Below, piece after piece: positions 44,637 to 54,356 of a DNA stretch of 64,000 nucleotides. Within the stretch, counting starts at the first letter, position 1. Every line of letters starts with the position of its first letter. Location: assembly GCF_900172265.1 (NCBI RefSeq), contig NZ_FWFK01000001.1, positions 124,001 to 188,000 of the forward strand. The letters run 5' to 3'. The translations under genes and the position numbers were made by a program. The notes beneath the pieces were generated by a model that saw only the letters and a program-made list of their open reading frames with translations, was not told where the DNA came from and made no database searches. The stretch comes from Roseivivax jejudonensis. GTDB taxonomy: Bacteria > Pseudomonadota > Alphaproteobacteria > Rhodobacterales > Rhodobacteraceae.

Positions 44637-45620
44637 ATGACCAAGACCATCACGACCACAGCCCTTGCCGCGCTGATCGCCGGCGCAACGGCTCTGCCCA
44701 GCGCGGCCGAGGAATGGCGCGGCTGGAACATCCACCCCGAGGACTACCCCAACGGCGTTGCCCTCGAGAGCTTCGCAGAGATGGTGGCGGAGCGGACCGA
44801 GGGCCGGATCGAGCCGCAGGTCTACCACAACGGCGTGCTCGGCGCGCAGCCGGACGCGATCGAGCAACTGCGCAACGGCGGGCTCGACTTCGCCAACTTC
44901 AACATGGGCCCGATGGGACAGATCGTGTCGGCCACGAACGTGCTGTCCCTGCCCTTCCTCTTCACCGACCTCGACAACATGCACGAGGTGATGGACGGCG
45001 AGATCGGCGACCGTTTCGCCGACGCTCTGGCCGAGGAAGGCATCATCGCGCTGTCCTGGTTCGACAGCGGCGCGCGCAGCTTCTACAACACCGAGCGCGC
45101 GATCAACACGCCCGCGGATCTCGACGGTCTGAAGTTCCGCGTCATGAACAACGATCTCTACGTGCAGATGGTCGATCAGCTTGGCGGCAATGCAACCCCG
45201 ATGGCGTATTCCGAGGTCTACCAGTCGCTCAGCACTGGCGTCATCGACGGGGCCGAGAACAACTGGCCGTCCTTTGACACGTCCAACCACTTCGAGGTGG
45301 CCGGCTTCTACTCGAACACAAACCACCTGATCCTGCCCGAGTGCATCTGCATCTCGGCCGACACATGGGAAAGCGTGTCCGACGAGGACAAGGAGATCGT
45401 GCGCGAGGCCGCCGTCGCCGCGGCCGAAGAGCAGCGCGAGCTCTGGGCGGACAGTTCGGAGGAAAGCCGCCAGAAGGTGATGGATGCCGGCGTTCAGGTG
45501 AACGATGTCGAAGACCCCGCCGCATTCCAGGAGGCGATGCAGCCGATCTACGACCAGTTCATCGAGAACAACCCCGATCTCGAGAGCTTTATCAACGACA
45601 TCCGGGCCACTCAGAGCTGA
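44637..45620 (+). CDS. TRAP transporter substrate-binding protein for uronates
   Basis: A 327-residue periplasmic protein. The signal peptide ends TALPSAA. DctP features are the ligand Arg in LKFRVMNND and YQSLSTGVIDGAENN, and the FNMGPMGQIVSATN hinge. The setting, uronate dehydrogenase and cycloisomerase genes alongside, points to galacturonate or glucuronate. CGGAGGAG precedes the start. Confidence 0.88.
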   Translation: MTKTITTTALAALIAGATALPSAAEEWRGWNIHPEDYPNGVALESFAEMVAERTEGRIEPQVYHNGVLGAQPDAIEQLRNGGLDFANFNMGPMGQIVSATNVLSLPFLFTDLDNMHEVMDGEIGDRFADALAEEGIIALSWFDSGARSFYNTERAINTPADLDGLKFRVMNNDLYVQMVDQLGGNATPMAYSEVYQSLSTGVIDGAENNWPSFDTSNHFEVAGFYSNTNHLILPECICISADTWESVSDEDKEIVREAAVAAAEEQRELWADSSEESRQKVMDAGVQVNDVEDPAAFQEAMQPIYDQFIENNPDLESFINDIRATQS

Positions 45621-45683
45621 CCCGACGACCGGGCGGCCCTCGGGCCGCCCGGACCGCACCGGCCCCCTGCAGAAAGCGCCGCC

Positions 45684-46199
45684 ATGCTGATCGCCGATGA
45701 ACGCCAGACCCGGGACCCCGCCTACCGCGTCCTCCACGGGATCGCGACGGTGTGCATGGGGATCGCCGGCGTGCAGCTTGTGGTCCTGATCGGGATCTTC
45801 GGCTGGCTGGTTTACGGACGCTACGTGGTCAACGACACGCCGACATGGGTGGAGCAGCTCGCGCTCGTTCTCGTGGTGTGGATCACGTTTCTCGGGGGTG
45901 CCGTCGGCGTCTGGACGAAGTCGCACCTCTCGGTCGATTTCATACGCGAGGCGATGCCGCCGATCCTTTCGGTGCCGCTTCGGTTCTCGGCGCTCTTCGG
46001 TGTCCTGGCATTCTCTGTCGCGCTTGCGGTCTATGGCGGGCAGCTGTCGCTCGACACCTGGGGCCGACAGATCCCGATGCTGGGCGTGCCCGAGGGCGTG
46101 CGCGCCCTGCCGATGGCGATCTGCGGCGTGTTGTCGAGCCTTTTCACCCTCTATCACCTGGTCGAGCATGCGCGCGGCCGCGATCCCCTTCTGGACTGA
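45684..46199 (+). CDS. TRAP transporter small permease (DctQ type)
   Basis: A 171-residue membrane protein with four hydrophobic helices (VLIGIFGWLVYGRYVVND, LALVLVVWITFLGGAVGV and two more). It stabilises the large permease encoded six bases downstream. Its start is 63 bases after the binding-protein stop. Confidence 0.85.
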   Translation: MLIADERQTRDPAYRVLHGIATVCMGIAGVQLVVLIGIFGWLVYGRYVVNDTPTWVEQLALVLVVWITFLGGAVGVWTKSHLSVDFIREAMPPILSVPLRFSALFGVLAFSVALAVYGGQLSLDTWGRQIPMLGVPEGVRALPMAICGVLSSLFTLYHLVEHARGRDPLLD

Positions 46200-46205
46200 A
46201 CACAC

Positions 46206-47483
46206 ATGGGCCTCGCACTTCTCTTCGGCCTCTTCGCGGTCGGTCTCATCTGCGGCATGCCGGTGGCCTTCGCGCTCGGGCTCGCCACGGTGGTCGGCTT
46301 TCTCTACGAGGGCCTGCCGCTCTTCATCGGCTTCCAGCGCGTCCTGTCCGGCATATCGGTCTTCTCGCTCCTTGCGATCCCGTTCTTCATCTTCGCCGGC
46401 GAACTGATGATGCAAGGCGGCATCGCCGCGCGCCTGGTCCGCCTTGCCGCATCGGCCGTGGGATTCATGCGCGGCGGGCTCGGCGTCGTGAACGTCGCCT
46501 CCTCGATGCTCTTCGGCGGTATCTCGGGCTCCGCTGTCGCGGATACCTCCGCGCTCGGCTCGATCCTCGTGCCGGTGATGAAGGAAAAGGGATACGACGC
46601 CGATTACGCGGTCAACGTCACCGTCACATCGTCCGTCGCGGGCGTGGTGATCCCCCCGTCGCACAACATGATCCTGTTCGCCGTCGCTGCCGGGGGCGTG
46701 TCGGTGTCGAATCTCTTCATCGCCGGTATCCTGCCGGGCATCCTGATGTGCCTCATCCTCGGGCTCGTCGCGTGGATCATCGCGGTGCGTCGCGGCTACC
46801 CCGGCGAACCCTTTCCGGGCTTCCGCCAGCTGGGTATCCGCTTCCTGGTCGCGATCCCCGGCCTGATGACCGCGGTCATCATCGTCGGCGGCGTCCTGTC
46901 GGGGGTGATGACGGTGACGGAATCCGGCGCGTTCGGGGCGATCTGGGCGATCCTGGTGACGACGCTCGTCTACCGGGAGCTGACCTGGGACCGTTTCGTC
47001 GCCGCCGTCGTCGCGGCGGTGCGCACCACGGCTCTGGTGATGTTCCTCGTCGCGACAGCTTCGGCATTCGCCTATCTTCTGGCGCTCTACCGGGTGCCGG
47101 ACCTCCTGGCCATGTCGGTGACGCTGATCTCCGAGAACCCGATCATCATCCTGCTGCTGCTGAACATCACCCTACTGGTGCTGGGGATGGTCATGGACAT
47201 GGCTGCGCTCATCCTGATCTGCACGCCGATCTTCCTGCCGGTCGTGACCGACCTCGGCATGGATCCCCTGCAGTTCGGCGTGATCCTGATGATGAACCTG
47301 GGGCTCGGCCTGTGCACGCCGCCGGTGGGGGCCTGCCTCTTTGTCGGGTGCGTCGTGGGCGGCATCCGGATCGAGCAGGCGGTCCGCACGATCCTGCCGT
47401 TCTACGCGGCGATCGTCGCGGCGCTGCTGCTCGTCACCTACGTGCCGTTCTTTTCGATGTACCTGCCCAGCCTCATAGACTGA
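46206..47483 (+). CDS. TRAP transporter large permease (DctM type)
   Basis: A 425-residue membrane protein of about 12 helices. ISGSAVADTSALGSILVP and VVIPPSHNMILFAVA match DctM. It completes the uronate importer. Confidence 0.92.
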   Translation: MGLALLFGLFAVGLICGMPVAFALGLATVVGFLYEGLPLFIGFQRVLSGISVFSLLAIPFFIFAGELMMQGGIAARLVRLAASAVGFMRGGLGVVNVASSMLFGGISGSAVADTSALGSILVPVMKEKGYDADYAVNVTVTSSVAGVVIPPSHNMILFAVAAGGVSVSNLFIAGILPGILMCLILGLVAWIIAVRRGYPGEPFPGFRQLGIRFLVAIPGLMTAVIIVGGVLSGVMTVTESGAFGAIWAILVTTLVYRELTWDRFVAAVVAAVRTTALVMFLVATASAFAYLLALYRVPDLLAMSVTLISENPIIILLLLNITLLVLGMVMDMAALILICTPIFLPVVTDLGMDPLQFGVILMMNLGLGLCTPPVGACLFVGCVVGGIRIEQAVRTILPFYAAIVAALLLVTYVPFFSMYLPSLID

Positions 47484-47501
47484 ACCATTCGGGAGCCTGA
47501 C

Positions 47502-48296
47502 ATGAAACGACTTCTCATCACCGGAGCAGCCGGAGGGCTGGGGCGGATGATGCGGTCACGACTGTCGCACATGGCCGACACCATCCGCCTGTCGGACGTG
47601 TCCGACATGGAGCCGGCGGGTGACGGCGAGGAGGTCGTGCAGTGCGATCTCGCCGACGAGGCGGCTGTGCATGACCTCGTGAAGGATTGCGACGGCATCG
47701 TGCATTTCGGCGGCGTATCGGTCGAGCAGCCGTTCGACCCGATCTGCGCGGCCAATATCCGCGGCGTCTACAACATCTACGAGGCCGCGCGCGCTCACGG
47801 GATGCCGCGCATCCTCTTCGCGTCGTCGAACCACACGATCGGCTACTACACGCAGGACCAGCACCTCGGCGTCGACGACCCGATGAAGCCGGACGGGCTT
47901 TATGGCGTGTCGAAGTGCTTCGGCGAGGCGATGGCCTCCATGTATCACTCGAAGTTCGGGCAGGAGACCGCGATCGTGCGGATCGGCTCGTGCTTCCCCG
48001 AGCCCAAGAACCACCGGATGCTCGCCACGTGGTTCAGCCCCGACGATTTCGTGGCGCTGATCGAGTGCGTGTTCCGCGCTTCGCGGATCGGCTGTCCGAT
48101 CGTATGGGGCGTTTCGGACAACGAAGAGCAATGGTGGGACAATTCCGCCGCGCGCTTCCTCGGCTGGCGCCCGAAGGACAGCTCCGCACGCTTCCGCGAC
48201 AAGGTCGATGCCGAACACAAGCGTCCGCCGGCGGACGATCCGAACGCCGTGTACCAAGGCGGCGCCTTTACTGCGGAACCCATTCACCGCGACTGA
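47502..48296 (+). CDS. udh: Uronate dehydrogenase
   Basis: A 264-residue short-chain dehydrogenase, close to the 265 residues of known uronate dehydrogenases. The NAD loop is GAAGGLGRMM, and the catalytic Tyr/Lys are in YGVSKCFGE with SSNHTIGYY before. It oxidises D-galacturonate or D-glucuronate to the lactone, the first step of the oxidative route. Confidence 0.88.
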   Translation: MKRLLITGAAGGLGRMMRSRLSHMADTIRLSDVSDMEPAGDGEEVVQCDLADEAAVHDLVKDCDGIVHFGGVSVEQPFDPICAANIRGVYNIYEAARAHGMPRILFASSNHTIGYYTQDQHLGVDDPMKPDGLYGVSKCFGEAMASMYHSKFGQETAIVRIGSCFPEPKNHRMLATWFSPDDFVALIECVFRASRIGCPIVWGVSDNEEQWWDNSAARFLGWRPKDSSARFRDKVDAEHKRPPADDPNAVYQGGAFTAEPIHRD

Positions 48297-48312
48297 CCTC
48301 GCAGGAGACTTC

Positions 48313-49833
48313 ATGACCTACCACCCCCACGGCAAGCATCTGATCGCCGGCGAGCGCGTCGGGTCGGACCGCACCTTCTCATCGGAGCCGGCCCACGGCG
48401 AGGCGCATGCCTTTAGCGTCGGCTCGCCCGAGATGGTCGATCGCGCCTGCGAGGCCGCGGAGGCGGCGTTCGACGCCTTCGCCGCGACCACCCGCGAGGC
48501 GCGCGCCGAATTCCTCGACACCATCGCCGCCGAGCTCGAGGCGCGGGTCGACGACATCACCGCGACGGCCATGTCCGAGACCGGGCTTCCGGAGCCGCGG
48601 ATCCGCTCGGTCGAGCTTCCACGCACGGCCAACCAGATGCGGCTCTTTGCGCGCCATATCCGTGACGGCGCCTATCTCGACCGCCGACACGACGCAGCCA
48701 TGCCGGACCGAGAGCCGATGCCGCGCCCGGATCTGCGCATGATCGAACGACCGATCGGCCCCGTGGCGGTCTTCGGCGCGTCGAACTTCCCCCTCGCCTT
48801 CTCGACCGCGGGCGGGGACACGGCCGCGGCGCTCGCGGCGGGCTGTCCCGTCGTGGTCAAGGGCCACGGCGCGCATCCCGGCACCGGGGAGCTTGCGGCC
48901 GAAGCCATCGCGGCCGCCGTCGAGAAATGCGGGATGCCGTCGGGCACATTCAGCCTGATTCAGGGCGGCGACCGGTCTGTCGGTCAGCGGCTCGTGCAGC
49001 ATCCGCTGATCAAGGCCGTCGGCTTTACCGGATCGCTCAAGGGCGGCCGCGCGCTGTTCGATCTCTGCGCGCAACGGCCCGAACCGATCCCCTTCTTCGG
49101 AGAGCTCGGCTCGGTCAATCCGATGTTCCTGCTTGAGCAGGCCGCCGCCGTGCGCGGGGCGGATATCGGAAAGGCTTGGGCCGGGTCGCTGACCATGGGC
49201 GCGGGGCAGTTCTGCACCAATCCAGGCATCGCGGTGGTCCTCGACGGCGCTGGCGCGGACGCGGTGCGAGACGCGGCCAAGGCAGCGCTCGAGGAGATGG
49301 GCCCCCAGACCATGCTGACGAACGGCATCGCCTCGGCCTACAAGGGCGGCGCCGCGGCAATGGCCGATCAGGCCGGCGTCACCGCAATCGTCACCACCGA
49401 GCCGGCCGAGCGCGCGGCAACGCCGTTCCTCTTCGAGACGGACGCGCAGACGTGGCTCGGGAACGAGGCCCTCGGCGAAGAGGTCTTCGGCCCGCTCGGG
49501 CTCATCGTGCGCTGCCGCGACACGACCGAGATGGAAATGGTCGCCCGGACGCTGAAAGGCCAATTGACCGTCACGCTGCACATGGATGACGGCGATGCCG
49601 ATGCTGCGCGCCGCCTCCTGCCGATTGTGGAGCGCAAGGCTGGCCGGATCCTCGCCAACGGCTTTCCGACAGGCGTCGAGGTGGCCGACGCGATGGTTCA
49701 TGGCGGTCCGTACCCGGCCGCCACGAATTTCGGCCACACCTCCGTCGGCACACTGGCGATCCGCCGCTTTCTGCGACCGGTGTGCTTCCAGAACATGCCC
49801 GAGAGCGTTCTGCCGGACGACCTGACGACCTGA
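48313..49833 (+). CDS. 2-oxoglutarate-semialdehyde (2,5-dioxovalerate) dehydrogenase
   Basis: A 506-residue aldehyde dehydrogenase. GASNFPLAFSTAGGD, GFTGSLKGGR and the catalytic Cys in GAGQFCTNPG are present, with the base Glu in ELGSVNP. It oxidises 2,5-dioxovalerate from KdgD to 2-oxoglutarate, ending the pathway in the TCA cycle. CAGGAG precedes the start; a longer frame reading from 48208 belongs to udh. Confidence 0.88.
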   Translation: MTYHPHGKHLIAGERVGSDRTFSSEPAHGEAHAFSVGSPEMVDRACEAAEAAFDAFAATTREARAEFLDTIAAELEARVDDITATAMSETGLPEPRIRSVELPRTANQMRLFARHIRDGAYLDRRHDAAMPDREPMPRPDLRMIERPIGPVAVFGASNFPLAFSTAGGDTAAALAAGCPVVVKGHGAHPGTGELAAEAIAAAVEKCGMPSGTFSLIQGGDRSVGQRLVQHPLIKAVGFTGSLKGGRALFDLCAQRPEPIPFFGELGSVNPMFLLEQAAAVRGADIGKAWAGSLTMGAGQFCTNPGIAVVLDGAGADAVRDAAKAALEEMGPQTMLTNGIASAYKGGAAAMADQAGVTAIVTTEPAERAATPFLFETDAQTWLGNEALGEEVFGPLGLIVRCRDTTEMEMVARTLKGQLTVTLHMDDGDADAARRLLPIVERKAGRILANGFPTGVEVADAMVHGGPYPAATNFGHTSVGTLAIRRFLRPVCFQNMPESVLPDDLTT

Positions 49834-49844
49834 CGACCTGACGC
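49821..49844. repeat. Three-copy 8-bp tandem repeat at the end of the dehydrogenase gene
   Basis: CCTGACGA is repeated at 49821 and 49829, then CCTGACGC at 49837. It overlaps the stop codon region, so slippage could change the C-terminus of the dehydrogenase. Confidence 0.6.
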
Positions 49845-49872
49845 CGCGCGGGCGTCTGCACCACCGACACAC

Positions 49873-49903
49873 AAAGGGCGCCCGGCCGATGCGGGCGCCC
49901 TTT
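49873..49903. terminator. Bidirectional intrinsic terminator
   Basis: AAAGGGCGCCCG (49873-49884) and CGGGCGCCCTTT (49892-49903) form a perfect 12-bp stem with a 7-nt loop. The A and T ends provide a short T-run on both strands. It lies between the convergent uronate and OLD genes. Confidence 0.88.
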
Positions 49904-49974
49904 CAATTGGTTTCATCGGCATCGCCGGAGAATTGAATGCGCCTCCGGGCGCTTCTCCACGGTGCCGAAGGCGT

Positions 49975-52287
49975 CTACGCGGCGACCGCACCGTTCGGTT
50001 CCAGCACGCGCGACAAGAGCCGTTCCCAGGTGTCGAGCGCGCCAGCCGGGAGCGCGCTCGGCGTCAGGTCGAGCAACCGCGCCTTGGCCCGCATGGCGAG
50101 ATCGCGGCGCCAGTCGCCGGAGAGCGTGATCCCTTCCTGTGCCGCCCAGCGCTCGACCTGCAGGACGAGCGGCATGTCGTGACGCACCACGTCGGCAAAG
50201 AGACGGTCCGGTCTGCGCTCGATCCGATCGACCAGCGGCGCCAGGAACTCCGCGCCCAGAAGATCCTCGACCTGTGCCCCGCGCACGCCGATCACCTCGT
50301 CGAGCATCACCATGCGGTCCGATGCGATACCCTCGGCCCGGTGCTGGCTGGTCCCACCCGGCACAGCCGCGCGGCCGGCGGCGATCGTCGGCGGTGTCTG
50401 CGTCGCATCGCCGGCGATCATCCGCACCATCGTCTGCATGATCTCCGGGCCGGCCGCGGGCGTGAAGATCACGTCCCTTGCCGGTCGCAGCCGCCCCTCC
50501 CGAACAAGGATCGTCTTGATCGCGGAGAGGTAGATCTGCTCGGTCGTGCTGGCGACGAGGACCGGCGCGGAACCCAGCAACATGGCGTCCGCCACCGAAA
50601 TGCTCAGCGCAGCCCGCACCGCGAAAGCGGCTCCACGCTTCGTGTCTGTGCCCTCGTCACGGCCCAGATCGGCGCTCACCCGCGTCGAGCCGTCGCGATC
50701 GACAAAGACCTTGCGCGCGCGTTCGAGCCGGTCGGCGCCCACGAGAAAGGGTGAATGCGTGGTGTAAAGGATCTGGTTGTTCGCCGCGAGACCTTCGAAG
50801 AAAAGCGAGAGATCCCGCTGCGCCAGCGGATGCAGCGAATGGCCCGGTTCGTCGAGCAGCAGAACCGCGTTGCGGTGCGCGCCCCGGCTCTCGTGAAGAA
50901 ACACCAGGAAGAAGCTCAGGAACCACTGCAAGCCCGTCGAACGGTTCTCCAGCTCAACTTCCTGAGGGCGTCGCGCGTCTGCCACCCAGATCCGGAAGTG
51001 ATTGCCGTCCGCCTCGAAGCGGAATCGATAGTCGCCCTGCTTCCACCATTCGCCGAAATGCTCTGTGAGCTTCGTGCTCGCGGATTGCAGCAAGATGGAG
51101 CGGGTGCGCTTCGCTTCGGCGATGCGGGCCAGCATCGCCGCGTCTGGCGCGGGCTCGGGCTGGCGCGCACGGTCGAGCCACTTGCGCATCCTGCCCGCCT
51201 GACCGTCGCGGGCAGCCGCCTCGGCCTCGGCCTCCTCGTGAATGTCGCGGAAGTCGCGTCCGAGTTGAAGGATCTCAGACGCTTCGAGGCCGACGAACCC
51301 GAAGAGAACGCGCAGGGTCCGCGCCTTGGCGGCCTCCTTCGCCCCGAGATCCGATCGCTCCATGTTCTCGACGACATGCGGCAGGTAGATCTCGGAGTCG
51401 AGGTTGCCGTAGTTCGAGTAGTAGACGAAGACCGGCATGCGCGAGAGGACAAGCTCGCGCACGGCGTCGATCTGGCCCGGGTCGGGCGCCAGGATGCGCG
51501 CCATGCGCCCCCCGAGACATTTGCGCAGGGCTTCGAGTTCCTGGGCCAGTTCCGATACGCCTTCAGGCGTCTCGCCCGCGTCCGCGGCTCCGGCCTCCGC
51601 CGTGGTCTCTGTCGGCTCCTCTTTCGGCTCCTCGGCGACCAGCGCTCCGACGCGGTTGCGCAGGCGGATCAGGTCGTTGGCCGTAAGCGGCTCCACGCCG
51701 GACAGTTCGTCGCGCACGGCCTCCAGTGTCGCCGTTGCCTCGGACAGCCGATCGACGTCGGCATCGCCCAGCACGGACAGCCGCTCGAGTGCGCCATTCA
51801 CGTCCTCCCGGACTTCGGCGCGGTCGTCGGTCTTGCGGGGCCGATGCAACGGGAAGCTGACGAGATAGCTTCCGTCGAAGCCACGGCTGACCGCGACAAC
51901 CTCGGCCGCCTCCTTGTCGATCCGTGCCAGCGCTGCAATCTCTTCGGCAGCCGCGCCGGTCTCGAATTCGGCGGTGATGAAGTGGAAGGCCTCGGGCGCC
52001 TTGCGGATCGTTCCGAACAGCGCCTTCGGGAAGTCGGAGATCGGATCGATCGCGCCGTCGCCGGCGGGATTGAGCTTCCAAAGCGGCAGGAGAAGGTTGG
52101 TCTTGCCGGACTCGTTCACGCCGATCAGGGCGGTGACGTCATCAAGATCGAGAAACCCGGAGTCGACCACCGACCGGAAATTCGTCACGCGGTACCGGCG
52201 CAATCTGAATTCGGACCGGTCCCGACGGTCCGCGCGCGTCGTCGCGTCCACCACTTCCGCCGGCGCGAATGTCTTGACCTGATGCAT
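49975..52287 (-). CDS. OLD-family ATPase with degenerate Toprim domain
   Basis: A 770-residue protein. The ATPase shows Walker A GVNESGKT (56-63) and Walker B VLLLDEPGHSLHP with TTHSPFL after it, the ABC-type motifs of OLD nucleases. A long charged middle includes a Glu/Ala-rich stretch. Where the Toprim nuclease begins, the expected V-E-G reads VLVASTTEQIYL, so the first catalytic Glu is missing, and the acidic pair MLDEVIG may be the only metal site. It may therefore be ATPase-only. GGGAGG precedes the start. OLD proteins act against phages or as repair factors; context is a dynamin-like GTPase. Confidence 0.78.
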   Translation of the reverse strand: MHQVKTFAPAEVVDATTRADRRDRSEFRLRRYRVTNFRSVVDSGFLDLDDVTALIGVNESGKTNLLLPLWKLNPAGDGAIDPISDFPKALFGTIRKAPEAFHFITAEFETGAAAEEIAALARIDKEAAEVVAVSRGFDGSYLVSFPLHRPRKTDDRAEVREDVNGALERLSVLGDADVDRLSEATATLEAVRDELSGVEPLTANDLIRLRNRVGALVAEEPKEEPTETTAEAGAADAGETPEGVSELAQELEALRKCLGGRMARILAPDPGQIDAVRELVLSRMPVFVYYSNYGNLDSEIYLPHVVENMERSDLGAKEAAKARTLRVLFGFVGLEASEILQLGRDFRDIHEEAEAEAAARDGQAGRMRKWLDRARQPEPAPDAAMLARIAEAKRTRSILLQSASTKLTEHFGEWWKQGDYRFRFEADGNHFRIWVADARRPQEVELENRSTGLQWFLSFFLVFLHESRGAHRNAVLLLDEPGHSLHPLAQRDLSLFFEGLAANNQILYTTHSPFLVGADRLERARKVFVDRDGSTRVSADLGRDEGTDTKRGAAFAVRAALSISVADAMLLGSAPVLVASTTEQIYLSAIKTILVREGRLRPARDVIFTPAAGPEIMQTMVRMIAGDATQTPPTIAAGRAAVPGGTSQHRAEGIASDRMVMLDEVIGVRGAQVEDLLGAEFLAPLVDRIERRPDRLFADVVRHDMPLVLQVERWAAQEGITLSGDWRRDLAMRAKARLLDLTPSALPAGALDTWERLLSRVLEPNGAVAA

Positions 52288-52444
52288 GTTGCTTCCCCCT
52301 CCCGAACAATTCTGACAGCGCCACCACCCTCGACCGACACGGCCGGATCGCGTTGGCTCCGGTCATCGGCGGGTGTCAGTGTGAAAACGCCTCATCTGCG
52401 GTTTTCATCCCGTCCTCGACGGGAGCGCGGTCACAACGGTTTGG

Positions 52445-52738
52445 TCAGGTCGGCCAAAGGGCCGGTCCTTCTCGTTCGGCGCCGCCCGTCATCGCCATCC
52501 GCCGCGACAGGGCCTGGACGAGCGTCGCCTGCAGGCGCGCCGTTTGGCGGCTGGCCGCGGACGCGACGTCGATGGCGTCCATTGCCCGCGACAGTGTCTC
52601 CTTCTGGCGCCAGATCGCGTCGAAAACGGCGCGCATCCGGTCGTCGCGTTCAAGCCGGGCCTCCAGCTCGCACGCCTCTTCCGGCCCCAGTTCCCCGTCG
52701 ATATAGAAATCGATCTCGCACAGATGGGTCAGCGTCAT
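52445..52738 (-). CDS. Anti-sigma-factor-like small protein
   Basis: A 97-residue protein. CEIDFYIDGELGPEEACELEARLERDD is the Y-DGEL-E-E-LExxL pattern of anti-sigma N-terminal domains (read in parts), without the zinc His/Cys set. A helical tail follows, with no membrane segment. GAGGAGATATCG precedes the start. It may hold a sigma factor encoded elsewhere. Confidence 0.6.
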   Translation of the reverse strand: MTLTHLCEIDFYIDGELGPEEACELEARLERDDRMRAVFDAIWRQKETLSRAMDAIDVASAASRQTARLQATLVQALSRRMAMTGGAEREGPALWPT

Positions 52739-52937
52739 CGATATCTCCTCACATGACCGCTGCGATGTCTCTTTGTGCCGGCCCAGCACGACGCGGCCGG
52801 GCCCGTTCGACCACTTCGCGTGCCGCGCGGGGCCGGGACGAGCTGCAAGACCCGCCACGCATCGGCGGCGCGGATGGAAGGACAAACGCGCGACGGCGCG
52901 CCTTCATCCGTGCTGTGCCTGCGAATGCGGCACCGTC

Positions 52938-54356
52938 TCAAACCGCTCTGCGGCGCGGAACGAGAACGTCAGCGCGGTCGGCGGGGGCGACGCGCACCTC
53001 GGCCACGCGTGGCTGGGGCGACGGGCCGCGCGCCTCGGCGCTGCCAAACCGGCCGTAGAGCTCGCTGCGCAGCTGTGGAATCTCCTCCTCGATCAGCTCG
53101 TTGAGCTTGATGCGGTCGGACCGGCTCAGCCGCGTGAAGCTCTGGAGGCCACATTTCTGCGCCACCTCGCGCGCATGGGGATGCACTTGCGACCAGAGCG
53201 CGCGCAGGTCCATGTCGCGGTCCCGCATGAGCAGTTCACGCTCGTAGATCCGCTCGAACACGTCGTCGAAACGGGCCACGAGACGCTTCCTTTCGCGGGG
53301 CAGGATCCCCAGTTCCACGACGAGCGTCAGGATCATGATGACCGCAAGAACCCCGGGCAGCGCGATCAGCATGCCGGTCGCGACAGAGGCGGCCGATGCG
53401 GCGACGAGAATGCCGAGCAAAGCGCATCGCCACTGCGTTCGGATCCGCCTGAACTTGCGCGCCGCGCCGTCGATGACGAAGGCGTGCAGGCGCAGCCGCT
53501 CGGTAAAGGTCTGCATCTGCGTGATCAGGTTGTCGAGTCGGCGCGTCGGTGCGCTTCGGAGCTCTTCGACGAGGCCCCTGCGCGCCTCGTCGAAATCGTC
53601 CACCGGAAGCTTCGAGGCCGGTTTCCCCGCGATCGGAACGAACGTGTTGTATATGAGCGGAAGATCCTTGCGCAACGTGACCTTGCCGAGGTTCCAGCAC
53701 AGCGCGCCGTAGGCACGGGCGAAATCGTGCAGGTTCTGGAACTGATCCATCTTGTTCATGACGATCAGAAGCTTGTGGTCGATACCGCTCAGCGCCTCCT
53801 TGAAGACCTGGAGGGTCTCACCGGTCGTTCCGGGCTTGTCCGGATCGAAGAAGACGATCACGAGGTCCGCACGTTCCGCGAACCAGCGGACCGCGCCTGG
53901 AAAATCGTAGCCGCGCCCGCCCTCGGCCTTGGCCTCGTCGATCATGCCCGGGCTGTCGATCAGCGTGACCGTCCGCAGAAGATCGGCCTGCCGCTGCTTC
54001 AGACGGATGTGACTGACCAGCTGATCCCCGAAATGGCGAAGCCCCTCGTAGGGCAGATCGGGGTTGCTCACCACTGCGGGCCCATCGCGATCCGCGCGAT
54101 CCGCTCCCCAGGTGATGATCGTGAAGCTGTCGTCGGTCGGCGCGACGCCCGTCTTCTGCACCTCTGACCCGAGGAGGTAATTGATGAAGGTCGACTTCCC
54201 CGACGAGTGATTGCCGAGCAGAAGAACCTGCGGCGGGCGGCGCAGTTCTCCGATGGTCGGAGGGCGCCGAAACATGAACTGCTGCGACAGCGGATCGAGC
54301 GGGTCGCCGTAATAGGCGCGGATCTTGTCGGCAAAATCGTCGGTGACATGCTGCAC
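52938..54356 (-). CDS. Dynamin/EHD-like GTPase with membrane segments
   Basis: A 472-residue GTPase. G1 is NHSSGKST (49-56), the switch is APTDDSF, G3 is DSPGM and G4 is NKMD, as in dynamin and EHD proteins. After the GTPase domain a hydrophobic stretch (about 318-350) forms one or two membrane helices, and a helical, basic C-terminus follows. Dynamin-like proteins remodel membranes, and bacterial ones can respond to phage-caused damage. It is encoded with an OLD-type ATPase and small helical proteins on the same strand. Confidence 0.82.
   Translation of the reverse strand: MQHVTDDFADKIRAYYGDPLDPLSQQFMFRRPPTIGELRRPPQVLLLGNHSSGKSTFINYLLGSEVQKTGVAPTDDSFTIITWGADRADRDGPAVVSNPDLPYEGLRHFGDQLVSHIRLKQRQADLLRTVTLIDSPGMIDEAKAEGGRGYDFPGAVRWFAERADLVIVFFDPDKPGTTGETLQVFKEALSGIDHKLLIVMNKMDQFQNLHDFARAYGALCWNLGKVTLRKDLPLIYNTFVPIAGKPASKLPVDDFDEARRGLVEELRSAPTRRLDNLITQMQTFTERLRLHAFVIDGAARKFRRIRTQWRCALLGILVAASAASVATGMLIALPGVLAVIMILTLVVELGILPRERKRLVARFDDVFERIYERELLMRDRDMDLRALWSQVHPHAREVAQKCGLQSFTRLSRSDRIKLNELIEEEIPQLRSELYGRFGSAEARGPSPQPRVAEVRVAPADRADVLVPRRRAV

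Noticed and set aside
50755-53058. Long forward frame (767 aa) over the OLD gene
   Set aside because: Antisense to a gene with clear ATPase motifs; composition is that of a shadow frame.
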